This document shows positions 8,862 to 17,080 of a DNA stretch of 64,000 nucleotides, piece by piece. How positions within the stretch are numbered: position 1 is the first letter of the stretch; the number at the start of each line of letters is the position of its first letter. This DNA is from Fannyhessea vaginae DSM 15829 (GTDB lineage: Bacteria > Actinomycetota > Coriobacteriia > Coriobacteriales > Atopobiaceae). The DNA is taken from the NCBI RefSeq assembly GCF_000159235.2, contig NZ_ACGK02000001.1, positions 310,001 to 374,000 of the forward strand, read 5' to 3'. The position numbers were made by a program, and so were the translations under genes. The notes below the pieces were generated by a model that did no database searches, was not told where the DNA came from, and saw only the letters and a program-made list of their open reading frames with translations.

Positions 8862-8897
8862 CTCGTTTTAGTGTGTACGTGCTACATACTAAACGAG
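8862..8897 (+). promoter_or_regulatory. Hairpin in front of rplN
   Basis: Segments 8862-8872 and 8888-8897 form a 10-bp stem with one bulge. It ends just before the GAGGAGG-like ribosome binding site of rplN. There is no T tract, so a role in translation control or processing is more likely than termination. Confidence 0.45.
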
Positions 8898-8917
8898 GAG
8901 GGGTTGGAGGAACAGCA

Positions 8918-9286
8918 ATGATTCAGATGGAGACCATGCTCAACGTCGCTGATAACAGCGGTGCTAAGCGCGTCAAATGCATCAAAGTCTTGGGTGGCTC
9001 AAAGCGCCGCTATGCTGGCCTTGCCGACGTCATTATGTGCGCCGTGCAGGAGGCTACCCCAGGTGGTTCAGTAAAGAAGGGTGACGTTGTTCGCTGCGTT
9101 GTCGTTCGTACTGTAAAAGAAACTCGTCGTAAAGACGGCAGCTATATTAAGTTCGATCAGAATGCTTGCGTTTTGGTTGACAAGCAAGGTGAGCCTAAAG
9201 GTACGCGTATCTTTGGACCCGTTGCTCGTGAGCTGCGTGATCACAAGTACATGAAGATCGTCTCGCTTGCTCCTGAGACGCTTTAG
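8918..9286 (+). CDS. rplN: Large ribosomal subunit protein L14
   Basis: 122 residues from the ATG at 8918, the exact family length. I reject the in-frame GTG at 8873 because it lies in the hairpin and the ribosome binding site GGTTGGAGG sits right before 8918. The start [17 protein letters not shown] and the [14 protein letters not shown] stretch are diagnostic. L14 is at the subunit interface. Confidence 0.97.
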   Translation: MIQMETMLNVADNSGAKRVKCIKVLGGSKRRYAGLADVIMCAVQEATPGGSVKKGDVVRCVVVRTVKETRRKDGSYIKFDQNACVLVDKQGEPKGTRIFGPVARELRDHKYMKIVSLAPETL

Positions 9287-9300
9287 AAAGTGAGATGCTC

Positions 9301-9621
9301 ATGGCTAAATTGAAATTCAAAAAGGGAGACCAAGTTCAGGTCATCTCGGGTAAGGATAAGGGTAAGCGCGGTGAAATTCTTCGTGCTTTGCCTTCCGAAA
9401 ACAAGGTTGTTGTTGCAGGCGTAGCAGTGGTTAAAAAAGCTCAAAAGCCAACGCAGGCAAATCAACAAGGCGGTATTGTTGAGAAAGAAGCTGCAATCGA
9501 CGCTTCTAACGTTGCGTTAATTGATCCTTCTACCGACAAGCCTTGCCGCTGCGGATTTAAGGTTCTTGAAGACGGTACAAAGGTGAGAATTTCTCGTCAA
9601 ACTGGTACCGAGATCAAATAA
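9301..9621 (+). CDS. rplX: Large ribosomal subunit protein L24
   Basis: 106 residues from the ATG at 9301; an in-frame ATG at 9295 is too close to the GTGAG ribosome binding site. The KOW motif [20 protein letters not shown] is near the N-terminus. The C-terminal [19 protein letters not shown] is also typical. L24 starts 50S assembly. Its normal downstream partner rplE is about 10 kb away, behind a terminator and a surface-protein cassette. Confidence 0.96.
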   Translation: MAKLKFKKGDQVQVISGKDKGKRGEILRALPSENKVVVAGVAVVKKAQKPTQANQQGGIVEKEAAIDASNVALIDPSTDKPCRCGFKVLEDGTKVRISRQTGTEIK

Positions 9622-9645
9622 CTTTTTCTGCATATATGTATACGA

Positions 9646-9681
9646 AAGCTCCGAAGCCATGCGCGCTTCGGAGCTTTTTTG
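9646..9681 (+). terminator. Strong rho-independent terminator after rplX
   Basis: A 12-bp perfect stem (AAAGCTCCGAAG with its complement) around a 9-base loop is followed by six T. It lies 25 bases after rplX and cuts the spc gene order in two, so rplE onward cannot depend on readthrough from rplC. Confidence 0.93.
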
Positions 9682-9744
9682 TAGATGAAAGTTTTTGTGG
9701 CTAGCTACGGTAACTCACTTGTTGTGCAATGTACGTATGCTGTG

Positions 9745-9817
9745 CAAACATATGTCAAGTGATAACTTATCGCGTGAACATGTGGCGTGCGAACACGCAT
9801 CGTACAAACATATGTCA
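9745..9817. repeat. Pair of 13-bp direct repeats containing CATATG
   Basis: CAAACATATGTCA occurs at 9745-9757 and 9805-9817, exactly 60 bp apart, in the gap between the rplX terminator and the convergent ABC permease gene. Function unknown; it may be the left edge of the inserted segment. Confidence 0.4.
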
Positions 9818-9842
9818 CAAGCACTACAACGCCATGCTTCGA

Positions 9843-11504
9843 TTATCCTTCTACCAAAGGAGCGTTCATCAAGTGGTCGTAGACAAAATATGCTATACCC
9901 AATAAAATTGCAGCTCCCAACAGAGTACAGGTAACATAGGTGGTATCGCCACCAAAAAACTCGCCTAAGGGGTTGAAACAAACAAGAGTCGTAATTCCAA
10001 TGCAAATAGAACACAGGACAAAAAGTAGCAACGTCCATTTTTGTTTTTTGAACGCGTGTGCAATTTCGTGAGTATCGTCCCAGCTAAAATTGGGGTCGCT
10101 AGCGTCAATTGCCAGAGCGCAAATAGAAAGAAATGCAATCGAGGCAAACGGCATTATCAGCAACGCAAAACGTTCTGCCAAGCTCAACGGCAGAAAAATG
10201 TTATACAGCACTTCTTCTATCGCAAGCGTAATTCCTATAGGAGTAGTTGCCGCAATAAGTTTTGCACGCATAATGTCGCGTGCGAGCAAAGGCATCGTTT
10301 GAAGGTGCCACCATTTGTTGCCTTCCAACGTGATAGCATACAAGCTAGCCGGTGCTAAGTTGGTATAAATGGGAATACATGCTACAACCGCGCACAATAT
10401 GTGACCTTCAAGATGGTTTATATAGGGAAATAGACAGAGACAGCTTGCCGCTGCTAAACCAAAAAGTGGACCTATGAGTACGTTCATTGCAACTGCCGAG
10501 CTGTGACGCAGCAAGAGACCGTCCTTTTTTATGAGTGCAACCATGCTTCGGTGTTTTATTACAATTGCGCGCAGTAGGTTGTTCGTTTGCTTGTTTGCTT
10601 GCGTATGCGTATCGTTTGTACGGGCTTCCTCAAAAGAAAATGAGCGCGTTTGTACCCTTACATCTTTAAGTGCAATGAGCGAGTCAAGATTTCTAGCAAG
10701 CCATGTAGCAAAAATCGTGTAGATAACCATAATTGGTACAGCAAGTTTAGCAAGGGCTAATATGTCACCCATGCAAGCTGCGGCAAAGACATCAACAAAC
10801 GAAAGTACCATGGTAATAGAGTTAAGATAGGGAAGGATAAAGCTTTGTAATTCGGGAATAGCAAGGCTGTATCCAATAATAATAGCCGGTACGATAACTA
10901 TGCATGTTACTAATGCCATCACAAAAATGTGTCCACCGCGAAACTTGCGTTTAAGCGCGTATCCAGCGCAAAAACACAGGATGGAAAAAATTGAGGTATA
11001 AAGTGGTACTAGAATAGTGCCAAAAACGGCAAGACGTATAAGACTTAGTATGTCGACGTGAGCACTCCAAGCAATAACGCCGCATAACATAAAGATAAGT
11101 GCAGAAATAAATGATCCGCTTAACGCGTCTATAAGCCGCGCCCAAGCAATGGTCAGCTGCGATATGGGCATAGTTTTAAGCTGTTGGTAACGTCCTGTTT
11201 CAAAAAGGGCGGAACCAAGGCTCAAAAAGTCGGTTATCAATATAGAAAGAAAAGTGCATATAAAAGCCGCGCTTGGGAGTATCTGTGGGCCCATGAGTTC
11301 TATAAGGTTATTAAAGAAGCCGATGAAGGCTTGCATAAGCAGCACAAGGACAACAACCGCCACAATTATGCCTCGTATGGCAGGGTTGATGAATGTCTTG
11401 GTATTGCCTCTTCTTTTTGAGCTAAAAGCTTTAGTCCAATTCTCAATAAGACCCATCTTAATGATGGAATATATTTGTTTTAACGTGTGTGGCATCATGA
11501 TCAC
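9843..11504 (-). CDS. ABC transporter permease of the ABC-2 exporter type
   Basis: 553 residues with about a dozen hydrophobic segments in two halves, separated by a polar stretch rich in Thr/Asn/Gln around residues 290-310. The length fits a large exporter permease. The gene follows the ATPase gene with two bases between its GTG and the ATPase stop; ATGs at 11498 and 11495 are alternative starts, and none has a clear ribosome binding site, so coupled translation is likely. Substrate is not predictable. It is placed beside three surface-protein genes, but those have Sec signals, so a shared function is only a guess. Confidence 0.8.
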   Translation of the reverse strand: MIMMPHTLKQIYSIIKMGLIENWTKAFSSKRRGNTKTFINPAIRGIIVAVVVLVLLMQAFIGFFNNLIELMGPQILPSAAFICTFLSILITDFLSLGSALFETGRYQQLKTMPISQLTIAWARLIDALSGSFISALIFMLCGVIAWSAHVDILSLIRLAVFGTILVPLYTSIFSILCFCAGYALKRKFRGGHIFVMALVTCIVIVPAIIIGYSLAIPELQSFILPYLNSITMVLSFVDVFAAACMGDILALAKLAVPIMVIYTIFATWLARNLDSLIALKDVRVQTRSFSFEEARTNDTHTQANKQTNNLLRAIVIKHRSMVALIKKDGLLLRHSSAVAMNVLIGPLFGLAAASCLCLFPYINHLEGHILCAVVACIPIYTNLAPASLYAITLEGNKWWHLQTMPLLARDIMRAKLIAATTPIGITLAIEEVLYNIFLPLSLAERFALLIMPFASIAFLSICALAIDASDPNFSWDDTHEIAHAFKKQKWTLLLFVLCSICIGITTLVCFNPLGEFFGGDTTYVTCTLLGAAILLGIAYFVYDHLMNAPLVEG

Positions 11505-11506
11505 AT

Positions 11507-12412
11507 CTATTCTGCACTGGTGTTTGAAGCTGCTGCGTCAGATAAATCACTGGTCTCATCTATGCTTGCGTTTTCGCATGTAGATACAGCGGACTCACCT
11601 GTTACAAGGCTTGCGGAATCGTCTGCGAGCTCGTTCATAAAAAGCGTCTCAAGCGATGTATTGTGAGTAAGCTCAGACATAGTTCCTTGTGCTACAAGGC
11701 GACCATTTTTAATCATGGCAGCTTTGTTGCAGAGTTTTTCGGCAACCTCCAAAACGTGCGTAGAATAAAATACAGCGCCACCAGCTTGGCAAATCTCGTG
11801 CATGATTTCCTTAAAGTGAAGCGTTGCTTCGGGGTCAAGGCCTACAAAAGGCTCGTCGAGCACAAGCAAGCGAGGGTTATGCAAAAGCGATGCAATAATA
11901 GCAATTTTTTGTTTCATACCGTGAGAATAATCGGCACAGCGCATATTAAGCTTTGAGGTGAGCTCAAAAATATCGGCATACTTGTGCATGCGCTCGCGTG
12001 CAAGGCGCGGGTCAACCCCATACATATCGGCAACAAAGCGCAGATATTGAATACCACTTACATAGTTATAAATCTCGGGGTTATCGGGCAAATACGAAAA
12101 AATTTGCTTGGCGGCAAGGGGCTCATCCACAATAGAATGGCCGTCGATTGTAATGGTGCCACTGTCAAAGGAGTGGATACCCACGATACTTTTGATAGTG
12201 GTTGTTTTACCTGCGCCGTTAGGACCAATAAAGGCAAAAATATCGCCCGATTCAACGTTTAAGGAAAGGTCGCGTACTGCGAATGTCTCAAGATTGTGCG
12301 CGGATTCTGCAGCGTCCTTTGCAGTTTGTTTTGTAAACTTACGGGCAAGATTTTTAAGAAAGCCCTGTTGCGCTGGCTTGTATGATTTTGTGAGATGTTC
12401 TATCTGTAGCAT
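11507..12412 (-). CDS. ABC transporter ATP-binding protein
   Basis: 301 residues. Walker A is GPNGAGKTTT (about 63-72), the signature segment is YSHGMKQKIAI, Walker B is LLVLDEPFVGLD and the switch histidine is in FYSTHVLE. HGMKQ in place of SGGQ is common in ABC-2-type exporter ATPases. The C-terminal 45 residues are acidic and Ser/Thr-rich beyond the nucleotide-binding domain. A GAGGGGGA site precedes the ATG. It forms a two-gene operon with the permease. Confidence 0.9.
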   Translation of the reverse strand: MLQIEHLTKSYKPAQQGFLKNLARKFTKQTAKDAAESAHNLETFAVRDLSLNVESGDIFAFIGPNGAGKTTTIKSIVGIHSFDSGTITIDGHSIVDEPLAAKQIFSYLPDNPEIYNYVSGIQYLRFVADMYGVDPRLARERMHKYADIFELTSKLNMRCADYSHGMKQKIAIIASLLHNPRLLVLDEPFVGLDPEATLHFKEIMHEICQAGGAVFYSTHVLEVAEKLCNKAAMIKNGRLVAQGTMSELTHNTSLETLFMNELADDSASLVTGESAVSTCENASIDETSDLSDAAASNTSAE

Positions 12413-12848
12413 GGTTTCCCCCTCTTAAATGTGGTGGATAGATTCTATCTAAAAAGAATGCGTATGTCTACACAGTATGTACGAAGTGGGGGGGGGTATA
12501 AGAACCTGCATATATTGGGTCAAATTATAAATATTTTGTGGAAACTAAATTTGTAATTCGTCCAAAAAGAGCGAAATATGAAAAAGTTGTGAAGGCGGGG
12601 GGGTCATGGGTGATACTTGTGAATTGCTTAAAATAAAGGCAGAGAAAAAGCTTTGGAGCACGTATGAACATGCAAGATGAACGCGCTATTCAAATACAGC
12701 AAGTTACTACGTTTATATTGCAAAAGAAGCATGCATTGAATCACCGTCAGAACTTATGTTAGCCGGCAAAAACATCAGAAGATAAAACTCAAGTACGTAA
12801 TTAAAGGCTTCATCTTTAAAAAGATGTCTCGTGGAAGGAAGTTACGCC
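12413..12848. other. Intergenic control region with G runs and short reading-frame remnants
   Basis: This 436-bp gap separates the divergent ABC operon from surface gene 1. It holds a G9 run at 12488-12496 and a G7 run at 12597-12603. Two short frames follow, 12606-12680 (24 codons) and 12664-12762 (32 codons); neither resembles a known protein and they may be debris of a lost gene. A 7-bp hairpin at about 12810-12826 lies just before the ribosome binding site of surface gene 1. Confidence 0.5.
12488..12502 (+). promoter_or_regulatory. Poly-G tract (G9) with -10-like TATAAG
   Basis: Nine G at 12488-12496 run directly into TATAAG (12497-12502). This is one of five copies in the window of G9-10 followed by TA, all on the plus strand. 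It is 352 bases before the start of surface gene 1. Homopolymer runs next to a -10 element are classic slipped-strand switches; phase variation here is inferred. Confidence 0.55.
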
Positions 12849-14810
12849 ATGAAACCTAAACATTATAGCAAGACATCACGCATGCACAATATGCTCAGTA
12901 CTTCTCGTGCGTATGTGTGGGGAGGAGCTGTTGCGTCTGTTTTAATTGCTTCAAGTTCCGTAGTTGCTCAAGCTCAAGAGCTTGAGCCTGTAGGTAACAA
13001 AACGCCTGCACTAGAACAAAAAGCACCCGCAGGTGTAGTCACGCCTATCGCAAAAGATCAAGTGACGCAAAAACATGTAGCTACTGCACAAAAGCCTACT
13101 GATAACACTTTAGTTACAACTTCGGCACAAACCGCGCTTACTAATTTAGCCGCGGTGGAGGTAAGAAGTTCAAAACCAGATCCTAATGTGCCCGCACAAG
13201 TCCAAACGACCGAGCTTAAAGTGAGTTTATGCTGGGAAACCATGAATGAGGAATATGCAGGCGGCAAAAATGCATTTGTTAAAGGCGATAGCGATTTTGG
13301 CCAATTAAATTTTGGTAGCTGGGATTTTGGTTCTACGCTCGATTCTTCCAGGAAAGATGTTAAGGAAGCGTTTGGAAAAATCCAGTTTCAGATAAAAGAT
13401 ATAACTGATAACAAGATAGTAGCAACGACTGCCGGCACCTATGATCCCGACACTGCCACGAGCGCAACAAAAAGCTTGGGTAGCTATGATTCAACTCATA
13501 CATATGAGGTATCCGTAGTAAATAGCACTATTCCAAGCCCGTATTATGTGACGTATAATAATGTTTCAGCCGATGAGGGAAAAGAATTTGAAGCCGATAT
13601 ATACCATTTTAAGTGGACGCCATCCAACGCAAAAGACAAGCAATCTCAAAATAAATATTTTCGTTTGTGTGTTATGGAAGTTGTTTATGCCAAGGATGAG
13701 TCGGTAGCAGATAAATGTTTTTCATACACTCAGCCACAAAAAGATAATGGTGACTATCGATCCGACGGCAACTGGAAGTTTACCTACAACGCCGATAATG
13801 TTTTTGCGCGTCTTCGTGTGAAAGATAATAAAATTCAGTTCCCTGAGACCAATCCTGTTAAATCGGGCTATAAATTTGCTGGCTGGCAGTTCTATGTTGC
13901 TCAAAAAACAAATGGTAGACCATATACGTCATTTGATCGTATGTCCGACGATGATAAAAAAATAATAAATAGCACAACGGTTGCATATTCGCCCTTTGGA
14001 GTTAAACCATATATTGACTATCCTTATTTGTTTGCCCTCATAAGGGATAGCAAGGGTGTGAATGTGTTTGGAAGTAAATTAGGAACTCAATATTGCTCTA
14101 CTAACCATACGTTTGTTGTATTCCCCAAGTGGGAGGCCTCGGGTTATAAAGTTACCTTTATGAATGGCGACGCGCAGCTTGCACAAGTAAAAGTGCAAGA
14201 GAACAAGGCTATTGAAACAGACGAATGGACAGATCAGTCGATGCCTGCCCAGCCTACTAAAGCAGGTTTTACCTTTAAGGAATGGAATACAAAGCCCGAT
14301 GGAACAGGACAAGCATTTAGTGGTACAACGCTCGTGCAAAGCGATATGAATGTGTATGCCATCTATACTCCAAATCCAGCAAAGATAGAAACCGCTCCCG
14401 TTCTTACTCTTCAAGATAAAACCATTACCGAAGGCACTCCTTTTACGGTGCGTGATTTAATAGTTTCTGCAACCGATGCCAAAGACGGTAACCTTATAGA
14501 TAAGGTAGCTGTGGTAGATACTCAAGGCTTTGATGCTGCTAAGGTAGGTACATATACCATTACCTTTAAGGTTGCTAATAAACTTGGAATAAGCGTAACT
14601 AAATCTGCTGTTGTCAATGTGGTTAAAAAGGATGAACAAAAGCCAACAGATAAGAATGAGGGCAAACAAAACAAAACTCAACGCCCGAGCCACTTAAAAA
14701 CAGCCACACCCCAAACTGGAGATGGGCTGCTCTTGCCGATAAGCGCTCTTGCTACTTCGTTGGGCTTTGCTGCTGGGGTTATGGGCGCTCGTTTGCGTCG
14801 CAAACACTAG
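12849..14810 (+). CDS. Cell-wall-anchored surface protein 1 (InlB repeat, DUF5011 Ig-like)
   Basis: 653 residues from the ATG at 12849, chosen over the GTG at 12831 because GGAAGGA sits 9 bases before it. Residues 1-43 are a Sec signal peptide. Residues 90-430 are a large N-terminal region homologous to surface protein 2 and otherwise unfamiliar to me; it includes a split B-repeat-like GYKFAGW. An InlB/Listeria-Bacteroides repeat spans about 433-507 (GFTFKEWNTKPDGTG), followed by a DUF5011-type Ig-like domain at about 516-592. TPQTGD at 620-625, a hydrophobic stretch and RLRRKH form a sortase signal with T in place of the canonical L. An adhesin or host-contact role is likely. Expression is probably controlled by the upstream poly-G element. 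Confidence 0.85.
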   Translation: MKPKHYSKTSRMHNMLSTSRAYVWGGAVASVLIASSSVVAQAQELEPVGNKTPALEQKAPAGVVTPIAKDQVTQKHVATAQKPTDNTLVTTSAQTALTNLAAVEVRSSKPDPNVPAQVQTTELKVSLCWETMNEEYAGGKNAFVKGDSDFGQLNFGSWDFGSTLDSSRKDVKEAFGKIQFQIKDITDNKIVATTAGTYDPDTATSATKSLGSYDSTHTYEVSVVNSTIPSPYYVTYNNVSADEGKEFEADIYHFKWTPSNAKDKQSQNKYFRLCVMEVVYAKDESVADKCFSYTQPQKDNGDYRSDGNWKFTYNADNVFARLRVKDNKIQFPETNPVKSGYKFAGWQFYVAQKTNGRPYTSFDRMSDDDKKIINSTTVAYSPFGVKPYIDYPYLFALIRDSKGVNVFGSKLGTQYCSTNHTFVVFPKWEASGYKVTFMNGDAQLAQVKVQENKAIETDEWTDQSMPAQPTKAGFTFKEWNTKPDGTGQAFSGTTLVQSDMNVYAIYTPNPAKIETAPVLTLQDKTITEGTPFTVRDLIVSATDAKDGNLIDKVAVVDTQGFDAAKVGTYTITFKVANKLGISVTKSAVVNVVKKDEQKPTDKNEGKQNKTQRPSHLKTATPQTGDGLLLPISALATSLGFAAGVMGARLRRKH

Positions 14811-14865
14811 CGTGGCGTCACGTACAGCTAGCAGTTAAGTTTATAAGTTCAGTACACGCTGTGAC

Positions 14866-14901
14866 AACTCAAGCTACACATGTTGTGGCTTGAGTTTTTT
14901 T
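14866..14901 (+). terminator. Rho-independent terminator of surface gene 1
   Basis: AACTCAAGC and GCTTGAGTT form the base of a stem around ACACATGT-type sequence, followed by a long T run. A near-identical copy lies at 16901-16937, part of the same duplicated segment. Confidence 0.9.
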
Positions 14902-14947
14902 GTGCGTGCTCAAAGCGCGATCTAAGTGTGTTCCCGTTGGTAAGAAG

Positions 14948-14976
14948 TATGAAATGTTTGTGGGGGGGGGTATAGG
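14948..14976 (+). promoter_or_regulatory. Poly-G tract (G9) promoter-like element of surface gene 2
   Basis: Nine G at 14962-14970 run into TATAGG (14971-14976), 56 bases before the start codon at 15027. A 17-base spacer would place TATGAA (14948-14953) at -35, which is weak, so strength may depend on spacer length. The segment is duplicated ahead of surface gene 3. Confidence 0.55.
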
Positions 14977-15026
14977 TCTCTTTCAGTGCGTTACAGTTAA
15001 TATTATGAACCATTGAGAGGAGCACC

Positions 15027-16724
15027 ATGAAACCACAGCTTAAATGCAGAGCAATTTCCTCTTTACGTACTTTGTTTTTTGCATGTGCGTTTGTTATTAC
15101 GTGCCTGTTCGCAGGTATGCAAGAATATTGTTATGCAGATTCTTCTATAAATAATCATGCGCAACCACAAGATAACACGTCCGCGTCAGCGCAAACAACA
15201 AGCAATTCAAGCTCTGATAAGCCGGTTAAACTTACTAACGAGCAAATGAAGCAGTATTATTTCATAAATCTAACTCTGCAATACAAAGCCCTTGATACAC
15301 GCATTGTTCCAAGCGATAAAACTACATTCATCCAGCCTGATAGTGATTTCGGCCTTTTGGATACCTCATGGCAAAATGGCTCGAATTCTGATCCTGCATG
15401 CAGAAAGCAACATAATGATGTGCTTGCAAAGTATCGTGCGGTAAAGTTTCGCTTTTTTGATAACACGCTTAAGAAGGAAGCAACCGATATAAAGGAGCTT
15501 GATTTTGGTGACCCTGTAAATATCAGCAGGATCTTTTTCGGCTTTAATCCCGATCATGAATATAAGATATCTATTGTTGGTGAAACGGTACCATCACCGT
15601 ATGCGCTAGGTTTTAGCTTGCGGCATTCCGATCATACGAGCCCTGTTGCCACAACGCTTACCTTTCAGATACATAAACAATATTCACTAAATGAAGGTGC
15701 TCCCGTTGAAAAAGGCGATAATTGGAATATTCCTTATCAGTTTATAGATCTTAAAGACCATTTTGTGAAAACCACTCTTTTTATGCTGCCCATGGAGTTT
15801 ATATTTGCAAATTCTGCAGATGATGCTAAAGACGCACTAACAATTGAAAAAGACCCGACAACCGCAGATAAGTATTCGTTTGTATATCATAACGAAAAGA
15901 TTTTTAAGCGCGTGCGTATCAAAGATAATAAGCTGGATATTCCAACGGAGGTACCCAAGCGCGCTGGATACAAGTTTTTAGGCTGGGGATATAATCTGTT
16001 GTTTCCTAAAAAAGCAGACGGAACGCCAGATGATGATCAAAATGCCTACACTATACACAATTTATTGGAATGTACTCGTCAACAGAATATAACTCCTGAC
16101 CAGGAAAATAAGTGTTACAGTGATTATACTAACTGGGCTGCGGAGACGATGCGTTTTGATGCAAGGCACATGCGCCCTGCGTATCAGTGGTCTATTATTC
16201 GAGATGGTGTTATTAACAAGTATGGTATGCAAAAAGACTTTCTACATGCAGAGTCGCCCGTATTTATCGTATTTGCTGTTTGGAAAAAATTGCCCACCTA
16301 TACCGTAACGTTTGATGCACAAGGTGGTGTATTTACGAGTGCGGCAAAGGTAAGTGTTGCAGATGGCGCGCTGGTGACTATGCCAGAAGACCCTACTAAA
16401 AATGGATATAAGTTTACGGGCTGGTTTTTAGATGATAAGAAATGGGATTTTAAGACACAAAAAGTTACAAAAGATATAACGTTGAAAGCTCAATGGGAAA
16501 AGGAAGGACAGCCCCAACCCGATCCAAAACCCGATCCAAAAGGGCAGGATCCAAAAAGTTCCGACACGCCGCCTGACCACAAGACAGCACGTGAGCCAGA
16601 TCAGGTTTCGCCACAAACAGGCGAGGAACAAAACCTGTATGCAAACATGTTTGGTGTTCTCTTTTGTGCTGGGCTACTTGCGCTGATGGGTGGCTTTGCA
16701 GGATATGGAAAGCGCAGTTTTTAA
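15027..16724 (+). CDS. Cell-wall-anchored surface protein 2 (InlB repeat)
   Basis: 565 residues. GAGAGGAG lies just before the ATG. Residues 1-38 are a Sec signal peptide. Residues 70-425 are homologous to the N-terminal region of surface protein 1: both have DSDFG followed by a W-containing turn, then PSPY, then RV(R/K)DNK and GYKFxGW. One InlB B-repeat follows (TYTVTFDAQGG to TLKAQW), then a Pro/Asp/Lys-rich wall-spanning linker. The sorting signal is SPQTGE at 528-533, then a hydrophobic segment and KRSF. The DUF5011 domain found in proteins 1 and 3 is absent. Probably an adhesin. Confidence 0.85.
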   Translation: MKPQLKCRAISSLRTLFFACAFVITCLFAGMQEYCYADSSINNHAQPQDNTSASAQTTSNSSSDKPVKLTNEQMKQYYFINLTLQYKALDTRIVPSDKTTFIQPDSDFGLLDTSWQNGSNSDPACRKQHNDVLAKYRAVKFRFFDNTLKKEATDIKELDFGDPVNISRIFFGFNPDHEYKISIVGETVPSPYALGFSLRHSDHTSPVATTLTFQIHKQYSLNEGAPVEKGDNWNIPYQFIDLKDHFVKTTLFMLPMEFIFANSADDAKDALTIEKDPTTADKYSFVYHNEKIFKRVRIKDNKLDIPTEVPKRAGYKFLGWGYNLLFPKKADGTPDDDQNAYTIHNLLECTRQQNITPDQENKCYSDYTNWAAETMRFDARHMRPAYQWSIIRDGVINKYGMQKDFLHAESPVFIVFAVWKKLPTYTVTFDAQGGVFTSAAKVSVADGALVTMPEDPTKNGYKFTGWFLDDKKWDFKTQKVTKDITLKAQWEKEGQPQPDPKPDPKGQDPKSSDTPPDHKTAREPDQVSPQTGEEQNLYANMFGVLFCAGLLALMGGFAGYGKRSF

Positions 16725-16738
16725 TCTGTGCCACCTAT

Positions 16739-16837
16739 AAAGCTACGCCCCAAACTGGCGATTGGTTGCCCTTGCTAATGAGCACTCTTGCAATTTCGCC
16801 GGGCTTTGCTGCAGGACTTATGTGCGCTCGTTTGTAG
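16739..16837 (+). pseudogene. Remnant of a surface-protein C-terminus
   Basis: Translated in frame this 99-bp stretch reads KATPQTGDWLPLL and then SPGFAAGLMCARL before a TAG. It matches the last 35 residues of surface protein 1 (sorting signal, hydrophobic segment, charged tail). There is no start codon or body. It lies immediately after the complete surface gene 2, so it is the tail of a lost paralogue or of a duplicated block. The homology continues through the following terminator and poly-G element. Confidence 0.85.
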
Positions 16838-16900
16838 CGCATGTGCTCATGTGGCGTGTGTAACTTTAACAGCTTAATTTTAGAATTGTAACAAACACTG

Positions 16901-16937
16901 AAACTCAAGCTACACATGTTGTAGCTTGAGTTTTTTT
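16901..16937 (+). terminator. Rho-independent terminator, duplicate copy
   Basis: AAACTCAAGC pairs with GCTTGAGTTT around a short loop, followed by seven T. It is the copy of the terminator at 14866-14901 and now serves surface gene 2 with its downstream remnant. Confidence 0.9.
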
Positions 16938-16998
16938 GTGCGCGCGCTCAATGTTCTAGCTCAGCGCACGGTCTAAGTCCACCCCTGTTGGCAATAAA

Positions 16999-17030
16999 TA
17001 TGGAATATTTGTGAGGGGGGGGGGTAGAAC
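16999..17030 (+). promoter_or_regulatory. Poly-G tract (G10) promoter-like element of surface gene 3
   Basis: Ten G at 17015-17024 run into TAGAAC (17025-17030), 56 bases before the ATG at 17081. The distance is identical to that at surface gene 2, but the tract is one G longer and the adjoining sequence differs slightly, as expected if the tract length drifts after duplication. Confidence 0.55.
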
Positions 17031-17080
17031 TTGCCTTCATTGCATTAAAGTTAATGCTATAAACCATTGAGAGGAACACT

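Noticed and set aside
9695..9934. 79-codon plus-strand frame after rplX
   Set aside because: It overlaps the end of the ABC permease in antisense and contains the direct repeats; no sign of coding.
14962..17024. Poly-G tracts as sequencing or assembly artefacts
   Set aside because: Five independent loci share both the tract and the same 3' context (TA then a -10-like hexamer), and two lie inside an older duplication with diverged flanks. Exact lengths may still be unreliable.
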